From: Caulobacterales bacterium
GTDB taxonomy: Bacteria; Pseudomonadota; Alphaproteobacteria; Caulobacterales; Caulobacteraceae
Length of the DNA stretch: 64,000 nucleotides
Assembly: GCA_019510435.1 (NCBI GenBank)
Contig: JAEKKJ010000006.1
Coordinates: 62,001-126,000, forward strand
Reading direction: 5' to 3'
Position 1 is the stretch's first letter; every line of letters starts with the position of its first letter. A program made the position numbers and the translations under genes. The notes below the pieces were generated by a model. It saw only the letters and a list, made by a program, of their open reading frames with translations. It made no database searches and was not told where the DNA came from. Below are positions 57,255 through 64,000 of the stretch, piece after piece.

Positions 57255-58735
57255 GCCGCGCCACGCCGCGGGTCTCCATCGGCGTCCAGCTGGTGGCGCT
57301 GCTGATGGCGTGCCTGCTGGTCACCCACCTCATCATCTACAGCGCCCTGGTGATGATGCCGCCGCCGCGGCCGGCGATCTACCGCGTGGCCGAGATCGCC
57401 ACGGCGCTGAAGGGCGGCTCGCTGGCCTCGCGCTTCGGCCGGCCCATGAGCCGCACAGTCGCCGCCAGCCTGCCGCCGGAGCTGGCGCGGCCACGGCGCG
57501 CCTTCGGCCACGTGGAGGCCATGGCCGCCGCCCTGGGCGCCTCGCCGGAAGACCTGCGCTTCACCATGCGGCCGCCCTCGATGCTGGAGCGGATCTTCCA
57601 CGGGCCGGGGCCGCACCGGGCGATCTACACCGCCCGCATCGGCGGGCTGCATCCCGGGCCTGGCGGCGGACCGGACATGATGTTCGCCACGGCCGGACCT
57701 GGCGGGCCGCCGCCCGGCGAGCCCGGGTCCCCGCCGGGTTTCTCGGTCGGCTTCCACGGGGAGCGTAGCTTCCGCTTCCGGATGATGTCCGGCGAGATGC
57801 CGGTGGTCGGCGACTTCGCCGCGGCCCTGCGCCAGCCCGACGGGCAGTGGACGATCGTCGAGTCGAGTCCCGAGCCCTTCCCCACCGAGTGGGAGCAGCG
57901 GGCCCTGCTGCTGTTCCTGGCCAGCTTTGCGGTGGTGGCGCCGGCCGGCTTCCTGTTCGCGCGCCGCATCACCGCCCCGCTCAAGCGGTTCTCCCAGGCC
58001 GCCGAGCAGCTGGGCCGCGACCCGCACGCGCCGCAGATGACCCTGTCCGGCCCGGCCGAGATCGGGGCGGCGGCCGAGGCGTTCAACGGCATGCAATCGC
58101 GCCTGAAGCGCTACATCGACGACCGCACCGCCATGGTGGGCGCCATCAGCCACGACCTGCGCACCCCCCTGGCCCGCATCCGTTTCAAGCTGGAGAACGC
58201 GCCCAAGGAGCTGAAGGGCTCGGTGCTGGGCGACGTGGCCCAGATGGAGCAGATGATCCAGGGCGTCCTGACCTTCATCCGCAACGAGAGCACCCCGCGC
58301 CACCGCGAGCGGCTGGACCTGCTGTCGCTGGTGGAGTGCGTGGCGGACGACGCGGCCATGCTGGGCGGCGACGTGGAGGTGACCACCGCCGACCCGGTCA
58401 CCGTGGAGGGCGACGCCATGGCCCTGCAGCGGCTGTTCGTGAACCTGGTGGACAATGCGGTGAAGTACGGCGGCCAGGCGCGCATCGCCCTCAGCCGCAC
58501 CGACGGCCACGCGGTGGTGGAGATCACCGACGCCGGCCCGGGCCTGGAGGGCGAGGAGCTGGAGAAGGTGTTCCAGCCGTTCTACCGCGCCGACCCCGCC
58601 CGCAACGTCGACGCCGGCGGCATCGGCCTGGGTCTGCCCATCGCCCGCTCCACCGCCCGCGCCCATGGCGGCGACCTGGAGCTGGCCAGGGCGGAGACCG
58701 GTCTCACCGCCCGGGTCACGCTGCCGGTGGCCTGA
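57251..58735 (+). CDS. Sensor histidine kinase (EnvZ-like)
   Basis: A 494-residue kinase: TM1 (about 12-36), a periplasmic domain of about 180 residues with a striking Pro/Gly/Met-rich stretch (GPGGGPDMMF, GPPPGEPGSPPGF), TM2 (about 218-240), HAMP, then HisKA with His301 in AISHDLRTPLARIRF, and an intact HATPase (NLVDNAVKYG, DAGPGLEGEEL, GIGLGLPIARS). So, unlike the 46 kb protein, this kinase should be active. GTG start coupled to the regulator. The low-complexity sensor loop mirrors the GGPGM tail of the Spy-like protein; direct contact is possible. Confidence 0.93.
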   Translation: MSRATPRVSIGVQLVALLMACLLVTHLIIYSALVMMPPPRPAIYRVAEIATALKGGSLASRFGRPMSRTVAASLPPELARPRRAFGHVEAMAAALGASPEDLRFTMRPPSMLERIFHGPGPHRAIYTARIGGLHPGPGGGPDMMFATAGPGGPPPGEPGSPPGFSVGFHGERSFRFRMMSGEMPVVGDFAAALRQPDGQWTIVESSPEPFPTEWEQRALLLFLASFAVVAPAGFLFARRITAPLKRFSQAAEQLGRDPHAPQMTLSGPAEIGAAAEAFNGMQSRLKRYIDDRTAMVGAISHDLRTPLARIRFKLENAPKELKGSVLGDVAQMEQMIQGVLTFIRNESTPRHRERLDLLSLVECVADDAAMLGGDVEVTTADPVTVEGDAMALQRLFVNLVDNAVKYGGQARIALSRTDGHAVVEITDAGPGLEGEELEKVFQPFYRADPARNVDAGGIGLGLPIARSTARAHGGDLELARAETGLTARVTLPVA

Positions 58736-58802
58736 GGCGAGAGCCCGCCCCTCACGGAACCCGCTGCCGCGCCAGGGATTGGGCTGCGGCAAGGAGACCG
58801 GC

Positions 58803-59000
58803 ATGTACTCACACGAGATGCTCTGGGGGCTTGGCCTGGTGGTCCTGGCCCTCGCCCTGGCCTGGGGCCTGCTCCAGAACCGCCGCCGCAACCGCGCCAA
58901 CGACCGGATCACCGAAGAGGCGACCCGCGAGCAATACTCCAACCCCGCCGACTATCCGGAGACCCGCGAGCGGCTGAAGGACCAGATCCGGCCGTCCTGA
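58803..59000 (+). CDS. Small single-pass membrane protein (65 aa)
   Basis: A 65-residue protein: one TM helix (LWGLGLVVLALALAWGLL, about 7-25) followed by a charged cytoplasmic tail (QNRRRNRANDRITEEATREQY). AAGGAG lies at ideal distance before the ATG. It follows the sensor kinase by 67 bp, possibly in the same transcript, and may be a small membrane modulator. No named family recognised. Confidence 0.78.
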   Translation: MYSHEMLWGLGLVVLALALAWGLLQNRRRNRANDRITEEATREQYSNPADYPETRERLKDQIRPS

Positions 59001-59045
59001 ACCCGGGCGGCCGCGATGCGCCGCATCTAGCGGCACGTTGAATGT

Positions 59046-59057
59046 CACTATATAGTG
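59046..59057. promoter_or_regulatory. Perfect 12-bp palindrome upstream of sulfatase
   Basis: CACTATATAGTG, 22 bp before the sulfatase start at 59079. Symmetric, AT-centred, in an otherwise GC-rich region: a probable repressor operator or promoter-overlapping site. No regulator gene is adjacent. Confidence 0.5.
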
Positions 59058-59078
59058 CGCGCAACGGGGGAAGCGCGC

Positions 59079-60758
59079 ATGAAGCTCTGGACCTGGCTGA
59101 TCGGCCTGGTGGCCGTGGTGGCGGTGTTGCTGGGCGGGGCCTGGCTGAACCGCGGCGCCCTCTTCGCCATGGTAGCGCACGCCCGCCTGCCGCACGTCGA
59201 ACCGAACCATCCGGTGGCCTGGGCGCAGGGCCCGGCCGCCCCGCCGCCCGGCGACCGGCCGCCGAACATCGTCTTCATCCTGGCCGACGACCTCGGCTAC
59301 AACGACATCACCTTCAACGGGGGCGGCGTGGCCAACGGCGCCGTGCCTACGCCCAACATCGATTCCATCGGCCGCCAGGGCGTGTCCTTCGCCAATGGCT
59401 ACGCCGGCAACGCCACCTGCGCGCCCAGCCGCGCGGCGCTGATGACCGGCCGCTACGCCACCCGCTTCGGCTTCGAGTTCACCCCCGCCCCCGTCGGCTT
59501 CGAGCGCCTGGTGGGCACCGAGGCCGAGCCCGGCGCGATCGCCAAGCCGCGTTTCTTCAAGGACCGCCTGAAGCTGATGCCGCCGGGCAGCGCCGCGCCG
59601 ACGCCCGAGGCGGTGAACTCCCTCGCCGTGCCGTCCAGCGAGATCACCATCGCCGAGGTGCTGAAGACCCGCGGCTACCACACCGTCCACTTCGGCAAGT
59701 GGCACCTGGGCGGGACCAAGGGCTCGCGCCCGGAGGACCAGGGGTTCGATGAGTCCCTGGGCTTCATCGCCGGCGCCTCCATGTACCTGCCCGAGCATGA
59801 CAAGGACGCGGAGAACTCCAAGCAGCCCTGGGACGCCATCGACCGCTTCCTGTGGCCGAACCTGCCCTACGAGGTGCAGTTCAACGGCTCGCCGATGTTC
59901 GCCCCGCGCGGCTACATGACCGACTACCTGGGCGAGGAGGCGGTCAAGACGATCCACGCCAACCGCAACCGGCCCTTCTTCATCTACTTCGCGCCGAACG
60001 CCATCCACACGCCGTTGCAGGCGAAGAAGGAAGACTACGACGCCCTGCCGCAGATCAAGGACCACCGCCTGCGCGTCTATGGCGCCATGGCGCGCGGCCT
60101 GGACCGCAACGTCGGGCGCATCCTGCAGGCCCTGAAGGACGAGGGCTTGGACCAGAACACCCTGGTGATCTTCACCAGCGACAACGGCGGCGCCAACTAC
60201 ATCGGCCTGCCCGACATCAACCGGCCCTACCGCGGCTTCAAGGCCACGTTCTTCGAAGGCGGCATCCACACGCCGTTCTTCATGCGCTGGCCCGACGTGC
60301 TGCCGACCGGGACGAGCTACCCCTATCCGGTGGGCCATGTGGACGTCTTCGCCACCGCCGCGGCGGCCGCGGGCGCGCAGGTCCCGACCGACCGGCCGAT
60401 GGACGGCGTGAACCTGCTGCCCTTCGCGCAGGGCAAGGCGCAGGGCCGGCCGCACCAGACGCTCTACTGGCGCTCGGGCCAGTACAAGGTGCTGCTGGAC
60501 GGCGACTGGAAGCTGCAGGTGAGCGAGGCCCAGAAGAAGGCCTGGCTCTACGACCTGGCCCACGATCCGACCGAGCGCCGTGAACTGTCGGCCGCCGAGC
60601 CGGCCAAGCTGGCCGAGCTGAAAGCCAAGCTCGCGGCGCAGGACGCCCAGATGGCCAAGCCGCTGTGGCCGTCGCTGCTGCAGGGCCCGATCTACGTCGA
60701 CCACCCCAGCGGCCAGCTGCCGAAGAAGGGCGACGAATACATCCTGTGGGACAACTAG
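59079..60758 (+). CDS. Membrane-anchored/exported type I sulfatase
   Basis: A 559-residue arylsulfatase-family protein. The N-terminal hydrophobic segment (WTWLIGLVAVVAVLLGGAWL) is an uncleaved anchor or signal. PPNIVFILADDLGYND gives the metal site and Cys114 in CAPSRAALMTGR is the canonical formylglycine site, unlike the sulfatase at 34.6 kb. GKWHLGG, FIYFAPNAIHTPLQ and FTSDNGGANY are conserved. GGGGGAAG precedes the ATG at 59079. It hydrolyses sulfate esters in the periplasm. No anaerobic or FGE-type maturase gene is in the window. Confidence 0.93.
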   Translation: MKLWTWLIGLVAVVAVLLGGAWLNRGALFAMVAHARLPHVEPNHPVAWAQGPAAPPPGDRPPNIVFILADDLGYNDITFNGGGVANGAVPTPNIDSIGRQGVSFANGYAGNATCAPSRAALMTGRYATRFGFEFTPAPVGFERLVGTEAEPGAIAKPRFFKDRLKLMPPGSAAPTPEAVNSLAVPSSEITIAEVLKTRGYHTVHFGKWHLGGTKGSRPEDQGFDESLGFIAGASMYLPEHDKDAENSKQPWDAIDRFLWPNLPYEVQFNGSPMFAPRGYMTDYLGEEAVKTIHANRNRPFFIYFAPNAIHTPLQAKKEDYDALPQIKDHRLRVYGAMARGLDRNVGRILQALKDEGLDQNTLVIFTSDNGGANYIGLPDINRPYRGFKATFFEGGIHTPFFMRWPDVLPTGTSYPYPVGHVDVFATAAAAAGAQVPTDRPMDGVNLLPFAQGKAQGRPHQTLYWRSGQYKVLLDGDWKLQVSEAQKKAWLYDLAHDPTERRELSAAEPAKLAELKAKLAAQDAQMAKPLWPSLLQGPIYVDHPSGQLPKKGDEYILWDN

Positions 60759-60762
60759 GCCG

Positions 60763-61197
60763 ATGGCCTTCCTGCCGCCTTCCACGAACGACCAGTACCG
60801 CGGCTCGATCGCCTCGGTGTGGTTCCTGGGCCTGGCGGCGGTGCTGACCCTGGTCCCGGGCCTGATCCACAGCTTCCTGCCGGATGGCGGGGCCCAGGTG
60901 ATCGCCCACCTCGACGTGGGCGACCGGGCGGGGCTGGTGCGGGCCGTCTTCGCCTGGGAGGGCGCAACCCAGATCGCCCTGGGCCTCGGCATGCTCGCGG
61001 TGGCGGTCCGCTACCGCCCGCTGACGCCGCTGTTCCTGGCGCTGGTGATCGTCGAGCGCGGGCTGATGGCCCTGGATGGGTGGGTCCTACTGCCGCCGGC
61101 GGGCGGGCATCATCCGCCGGAGCACTACGCGAGCCCGGTGGCCGTGGCGCTGGCGGCGGCGTTCCTGGTCCTGGCGATGAAGGCTCGGAGCCGCTAG
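60763..61197 (+). CDS. Four-helix membrane protein of unknown function
   Basis: A 144-residue protein with about four hydrophobic segments (SVWFLGLAAVLTLVPGLIHSFL, FAWEGATQIALGLGMLAVAV, PLFLALVIVERGLMAL, PVAVALAAAFLVLAM). It starts four bases after the sulfatase stop, so it is co-translated and possibly functions with it. A loop with GGHHPPEH carries histidines. Resembles small DoxX/DUF4345-like membrane proteins in layout, but I cannot assign a family. Confidence 0.8.
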   Translation: MAFLPPSTNDQYRGSIASVWFLGLAAVLTLVPGLIHSFLPDGGAQVIAHLDVGDRAGLVRAVFAWEGATQIALGLGMLAVAVRYRPLTPLFLALVIVERGLMALDGWVLLPPAGGHHPPEHYASPVAVALAAAFLVLAMKARSR

Positions 61198-61200
61198 CGA

Positions 61201-61325
61201 GCGCCCCCTCCACCACTTCGTGGTCCCCCTCCCCCGCTGAAGCGGAGGAGAAACTAGAGAGGTCGACGCTGCAGTTCCTCCCCCGCATGCGGGGGAGGGG
61301 GACCGCGAAGCGGTGGAGGGGGCGC
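61201..61325. repeat. Large inverted repeat with 37-bp arms
   Basis: Arms 61201-61237 and 61289-61325 are reverse complements at 35 of 37 positions. The two differences sit symmetrically in a small internal hairpin (ACCACTTCGTGGT in the left arm, ACCGCGAAGCGGT in the right), so each arm keeps its own pairing. The centre holds CTCCCCCGC-ATGCGGGGGAG, a further palindrome. Located between convergent genes. Resembles REP-like intergenic palindromes; transcription through it would give a very stable cruciform or hairpin and may terminate both genes. Confidence 0.85.
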
Positions 61326-61358
61326 TGCGGCAACAGGGGCGCTGCTGCAACAGGGGCG
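61322..61358. repeat. 17-bp tandem repeat, two copies
   Basis: GCGCTGCGGCAACAGGG and GCGCTGCTGCAACAGGG follow each other directly, one base different, at the right edge of the large inverted repeat. Confidence 0.65.
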
Positions 61359-61365
61359 GTGACGC

Positions 61366-61779
61366 CTAGAACCCCTCGCCCGGCTTGGTCCGGATGTTCA
61401 GCTGGCCCGCCAGGCCGGCCTTGCGGTGGTGCTCGATGGCATGCATTTCCGGCGACACCGCCATCGCGCGGAACGCCGCCAGCGACGGGTATTCCGCCAG
61501 GGCCACCACGTCCCACGGCTCCTCCACCTCGCCGAGCAGCAGGCCGGTGACGCGGCCCGAGTAGCGGACCGTGCCGCCGAGCCCCTCGACCAGCTTGCGC
61601 ACTGCTTCACCGTAGAGCGCATAGGCCTGCGCGCCCGTCAGCCCGTGGTCGCCGTCCTCGTAGCGGGCGCGGGCGTGGAACGTCAGCAGGTTGACCATCA
61701 CGAACGGCCCGTCTTCGACCCCGCCGAAGAACGCCATCGCCTGGGCGGGCGTCGGCATGACCTGGTTCTCGACCTTCAT
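61366..61779 (-). CDS. DUF1330 family protein
   Basis: A 137-residue small protein of the DUF1330 / ferredoxin-like type ([66 protein letters not shown]). These proteins form dimeric alpha/beta barrels; no activity is established. ATG overlaps the haloalkane dehalogenase stop (ATGA), so it is co-translated and likely helps in the same pathway. Confidence 0.88.
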   Translation of the reverse strand: MKVENQVMPTPAQAMAFFGGVEDGPFVMVNLLTFHARARYEDGDHGLTGAQAYALYGEAVRKLVEGLGGTVRYSGRVTGLLLGEVEEPWDVVALAEYPSLAAFRAMAVSPEMHAIEHHRKAGLAGQLNIRTKPGEGF

Positions 61780-62687
61780 GGCGCGGTTCCTTCGCGGGCG
61801 ATCAGGGCGTCGATGACCGTGACGATCTCGGTGGGGCTGTCCTCCTGCAGGAAGTGGCCGCCGGAGAGGGTGACGTGGGGCTGGCCCTTGCAGCCGGGGA
61901 TCCGCGCCTGGATCTGGACATCGGCGCCGCGGGTCACCGGATCGCCATCGCTGAAGGCGGTGACCACGGGCTTGGCGAACGCCTCCAGCACCTTCCAGGC
62001 TGCGAGGTTCTCGGCCACCGAGGGATGCTCAGGCGTCACCGGCACCAGCGTCGGGAACTGCCGCGCACCCTCCTTGTAGGTCTCGTCGGGGAACGGCGCA
62101 TCGTAGGCGGCGACCTCCGCGTCCGAGAGGGTGCGGACCGTCCCGCCGTTGACGATCACCCCGACCGGCATCACCGGAACGTTCTGGCTGAACTCGAGCC
62201 AGGCCTTGAAGCCGTCGGTCATGCCGCCGCCCGTGGGCAGGAAGGTGTTGGCGATGGCCAGGCCGGCGAAGCGCTCTGGATAGGCCGCCACCAGGCGCAG
62301 GCCGATCAGGCCGCCCCAGTCCTGGCAGAACAGGGTCACGCCCTGGAGGTCCAGGCCGGTCAGCCACTGGCTCATCCACGCCACGTGCCGCTCGTAGGTG
62401 TAGTCGGTCCGCGCCGCCGGCTTGTCGGAGCGGCCGAAACCCACGAGGTCAGGCGCGATCACCCGATGACCCTTGGCGGCCAGCCCCGCGATGATGTGGC
62501 GGTAGAGGTACGCCCACGACGGCTCGCCGTGCATCAGCAGCACCGGGGCGCCCTGGCGCGGGCCCTCGTCGACGTAGTGGATCCGCAGGTCCGTCCCGTC
62601 GGCGTCCTTCACCGTCAGGTACTTCGGCGCGAAGGGCCAGTCGGCCAGCCCCTCGAAGCGCGCGTCCGGCGTGCGCAGCACCTGCAT
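61776..62687 (-). CDS. Haloalkane dehalogenase (alpha/beta hydrolase, DhlA-like)
   Basis: A 303-residue alpha/beta hydrolase that replaces halide by hydroxyl in haloalkanes. Oxyanion segment [11 protein letters not shown]; nucleophile Asp123 in CQDWGG, with Trp124 next to it as a halide-binding tryptophan, the same order as in DhlA; late catalytic His in [13 protein letters not shown] at 62687 (AAGGGGA upstream) gives the family N-terminus. Divergent from a TetR gene with a 29-bp palindrome between them, so probably substrate-induced. A homologous epoxide hydrolase would also have Asp in this position, but the QDWGG motif favours dehalogenase. Natural substrate unknown. Confidence 0.89.
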   Translation of the reverse strand: MQVLRTPDARFEGLADWPFAPKYLTVKDADGTDLRIHYVDEGPRQGAPVLLMHGEPSWAYLYRHIIAGLAAKGHRVIAPDLVGFGRSDKPAARTDYTYERHVAWMSQWLTGLDLQGVTLFCQDWGGLIGLRLVAAYPERFAGLAIANTFLPTGGGMTDGFKAWLEFSQNVPVMPVGVIVNGGTVRTLSDAEVAAYDAPFPDETYKEGARQFPTLVPVTPEHPSVAENLAAWKVLEAFAKPVVTAFSDGDPVTRGADVQIQARIPGCKGQPHVTLSGGHFLQEDSPTEIVTVIDALIAREGTAP

Positions 62688-62702
62688 CGGCGTCCCCTTG
62701 CA

Positions 62703-62731
62703 ATATATTGGCATTGTGAGTGCCATTATAT
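62703..62731. promoter_or_regulatory. TetR operator candidate between dehalogenase and TetR
   Basis: ATATATTGGCA (62703-62713) and TGCCATTATAT (62721-62731) are an inverted repeat with 10 of 11 pairs and a 7-bp spacer, centred in the divergent promoter. Overlaps the -35/-10 area for both genes. Confidence 0.65.
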
Positions 62732-62794
62732 GCGCGCGTCAAGGCCTCTCACGAAGCGCTCGACACCCCTCGCAGGGACGGGCGAGATACCGCC

Positions 62795-63391
62795 ATGAGC
62801 CGAGTCACCGCCCAGGCGGCTGCGATCGACACCACCGACGGCCGCCGCCGCCGCGGCCAGGACAACCGCGAGCGCATCGTGACGGCCCTGATGGCCCTGA
62901 TCCACGAGGGCAACCTCTCGCCCAGCGCCGAACAGGTGGCCGCCCAGGCCGACGTCGGCCTGCGCACGGTGTTCCGCCACTTCCAGGACATGGACAGCCT
63001 CTACCGCGAGATCTCCAAGGTCATCGAGGCGGAGCTGCAGCTGATCATCGCCCGGCCGATGCAGGCCCAGGACTGGCGCGGCCGGCTGATGGAGCTGATC
63101 GCGCGGCGGGCCGAGGTGTTCGAGCGGATCGGGCCGTTCAAGCGCGCCGCCGACGCCCTGCGCCACCGCTCCCGGTTCCTGGGCTCGGACCACGACCGCC
63201 TGGTGGGCGGCCTGCGCGCCCTGCTGACCGCGGTCCTGCCGCCGCAGATCGTCAGCGACCCGCTGAAGATGGAGGCCCTGGACCTCCTGATGAGCTTCGA
63301 GGCCTGGTCGCGCCTGCGCCAGGAACAGCGCCTGCCGCCCGATCGCGCCCAGGCCGTGGTCGAGGCCGCGGTGGCGCGCACAATCGGCTGA
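62795..63391 (+). CDS. TetR family transcriptional regulator
   Basis: A 198-residue TetR protein. Basic N-terminus (DGRRRRGQDNRERIV), HTH LSPSAEQVAAQADVGLRTVFRHFQDMDSLY (about residues 40-70), then a helical ligand domain. ATG at 62795 is preferred to 62720, which lies inside the palindrome. Divergent from the haloalkane dehalogenase/DUF1330 operon, which it most likely represses until a ligand appears. Confidence 0.92.
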   Translation: MSRVTAQAAAIDTTDGRRRRGQDNRERIVTALMALIHEGNLSPSAEQVAAQADVGLRTVFRHFQDMDSLYREISKVIEAELQLIIARPMQAQDWRGRLMELIARRAEVFERIGPFKRAADALRHRSRFLGSDHDRLVGGLRALLTAVLPPQIVSDPLKMEALDLLMSFEAWSRLRQEQRLPPDRAQAVVEAAVARTIG

Positions 63392-63397
63392 AGGCCC

Positions 63398-63958
63398 TTA
63401 CGCCTCCAGCTCGATGTCCCAGTAGAGGTAGTCCAGCCAGCTTTCGTGCAGGTGGTGCGGCGGGAACTTGCGGCCGCGTTCCTGCAGCTCGAACGCCGTC
63501 GGCCGCCGCGGCTTGAGGCGCGGGTGCATGTGGGCCTCGACCGGCGTGCGCCCGCCCTTGGCCAGGTTGCAGCGCGCGCAGGCGGTGACGATGTTCTCCC
63601 AGGTCGTGCGCCCGCCGCGCGAGCGGGGGATCACGTGGTCGAAGGTCAGGTCCTCGGCCGCATGGCAGTACTGGCAGGAGAAGCTGTCGCGCAGGAACAG
63701 GTTGAAGCGGGTGAAGGCCGGCGGCCGGTCCTGGGTGACGTAGTGCTTCAGCGACACCACGCTGGGCAGCTTCATCTCGAAGGACGGGGAATGGACCGCC
63801 TGGTCGTAGGTCGAGACCACGTCCACCCGGTCGAGGAAGACCGCCTTGATCACCTCCTGCCAGGGCCACAGCGACAGGGGATAGTAGGAGAGCGGCCGGA
63901 AGTCCGCGTTCAGGACGAGGCAGGGCCAGCCGGAGGGCGGAGCCTTAAGCACCTGCAT
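63398..63958 (-). CDS. HNH endonuclease family protein
   Basis: A 186-residue protein with a C-terminal HNH nuclease domain: zinc-binding CQYC, the catalytic FDHVIPRSRGGRTTWENIV (His and Asn) and CARCN. The N-terminal half (LVLNADFRPLSYYPLSLWPWQEVIKAVFLDRVDVV) matches the large family of stand-alone bacterial HNH proteins of this size, often single copy and not in phages. GGAGG lies before the ATG. Biological role unknown; possibly DNA repair or defence. The 42 bp after it to the window edge are non-coding. Confidence 0.92.
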   Translation of the reverse strand: MQVLKAPPSGWPCLVLNADFRPLSYYPLSLWPWQEVIKAVFLDRVDVVSTYDQAVHSPSFEMKLPSVVSLKHYVTQDRPPAFTRFNLFLRDSFSCQYCHAAEDLTFDHVIPRSRGGRTTWENIVTACARCNLAKGGRTPVEAHMHPRLKPRRPTAFELQERGRKFPPHHLHESWLDYLYWDIELEA

Positions 63959-64000
63959 GGCAGGGCCTCCGACGGCGGGAGCGCGCGCCCGGGGAACCGG

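Noticed and set aside
1-64000. CRISPR arrays, insertion sequences, prophage or plasmid origin
   Set aside because: No regularly spaced repeats, transposase, integrase, phage structural gene or replication origin was seen on either strand.

Overview
The window is one contiguous, very GC-rich bacterial chromosome segment with dense coding, many ATGA/GTGA/TGATG start-stop overlaps and frequent GTG or TTG starts. TonB-dependent receptors, Tat-exported sulfatase and M13 peptidase, an alphaproteobacterial-type SOS box (GTTC-N7-GTTC), a CtrA-like site, XylB-like sugar dehydrogenase and a HisKA_2-type kinase all point to an alphaproteobacterium, most likely Caulobacteraceae (Phenylobacterium- or Caulobacter-like). 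I see no insertion sequence, prophage, CRISPR array or replication origin.

Region 1 (1-15.3 kb) is an accessory catabolic cluster: a truncated TonB receptor, two tandem SnoaL/epoxide-hydrolase-like proteins, nitronate monooxygenase and DUF1295 protein, two short-chain dehydrogenases, a feruloyl-CoA-synthase-like ligase, an SCP2-type thiolase, a DapB-like oxidoreductase, a second acyl-CoA ligase, and two unusual regulators that each carry two HxlR domains in one chain. Six minus-strand transcription units here share a 16-bp asymmetric upstream motif (consensus GTATCGTTATGCAAGT on the + strand). This looks like an undescribed regulon for breakdown of an unknown aromatic, terpenoid or steroid-like acid.

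Region 2 (15.4-30.4 kb) starts with the K+ transporter kup and continues with galactose metabolism: aldose-1-epimerase-like and GH1-like proteins divergent from an oxidative galactose-type operon (IlvD/Edd dehydratase, SDR sugar dehydrogenase, KDGal kinase, KDPGal aldolase). It is followed by a GH1-RmlD fusion, galE, and a glycosyltransferase-UDP-galactopyranose mutase fusion, which suggests galactofuranose glycan synthesis.

Region 3 (30.4-42.4 kb) holds a D-amino-acid-type module (FAD oxidase, RidA, D-threonine-aldolase-like, LysR), a sulfatase/TonB receptor/TetR locus, an M13 peptidase and a divergent MarR. Region 4 (42.5-52 kb) has tRNA-Leu(CAA), Fur-box-controlled feoAB, a pseudokinase/single-domain response-regulator pair, and a tyrosine-degradation operon (hpd, asparaginase-like, hmgA, hypothetical, fah, marR). 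Region 5 (52.2-64 kb) carries yqaA-like, dsbB and coq7 genes, a small protein behind an SOS box, an EF-hand protein, a Spy-like protein with an OmpR/histidine-kinase pair, a second sulfatase, haloalkane dehalogenase with TetR, and an HNH endonuclease.

Two 110-bp copies of a palindromic dispersed repeat (4.2 and 45.2 kb) and one large inverted repeat (61.2 kb) show paired base changes that keep their stems. Start sites, family assignments and motif calls are by eye; no database search was possible.
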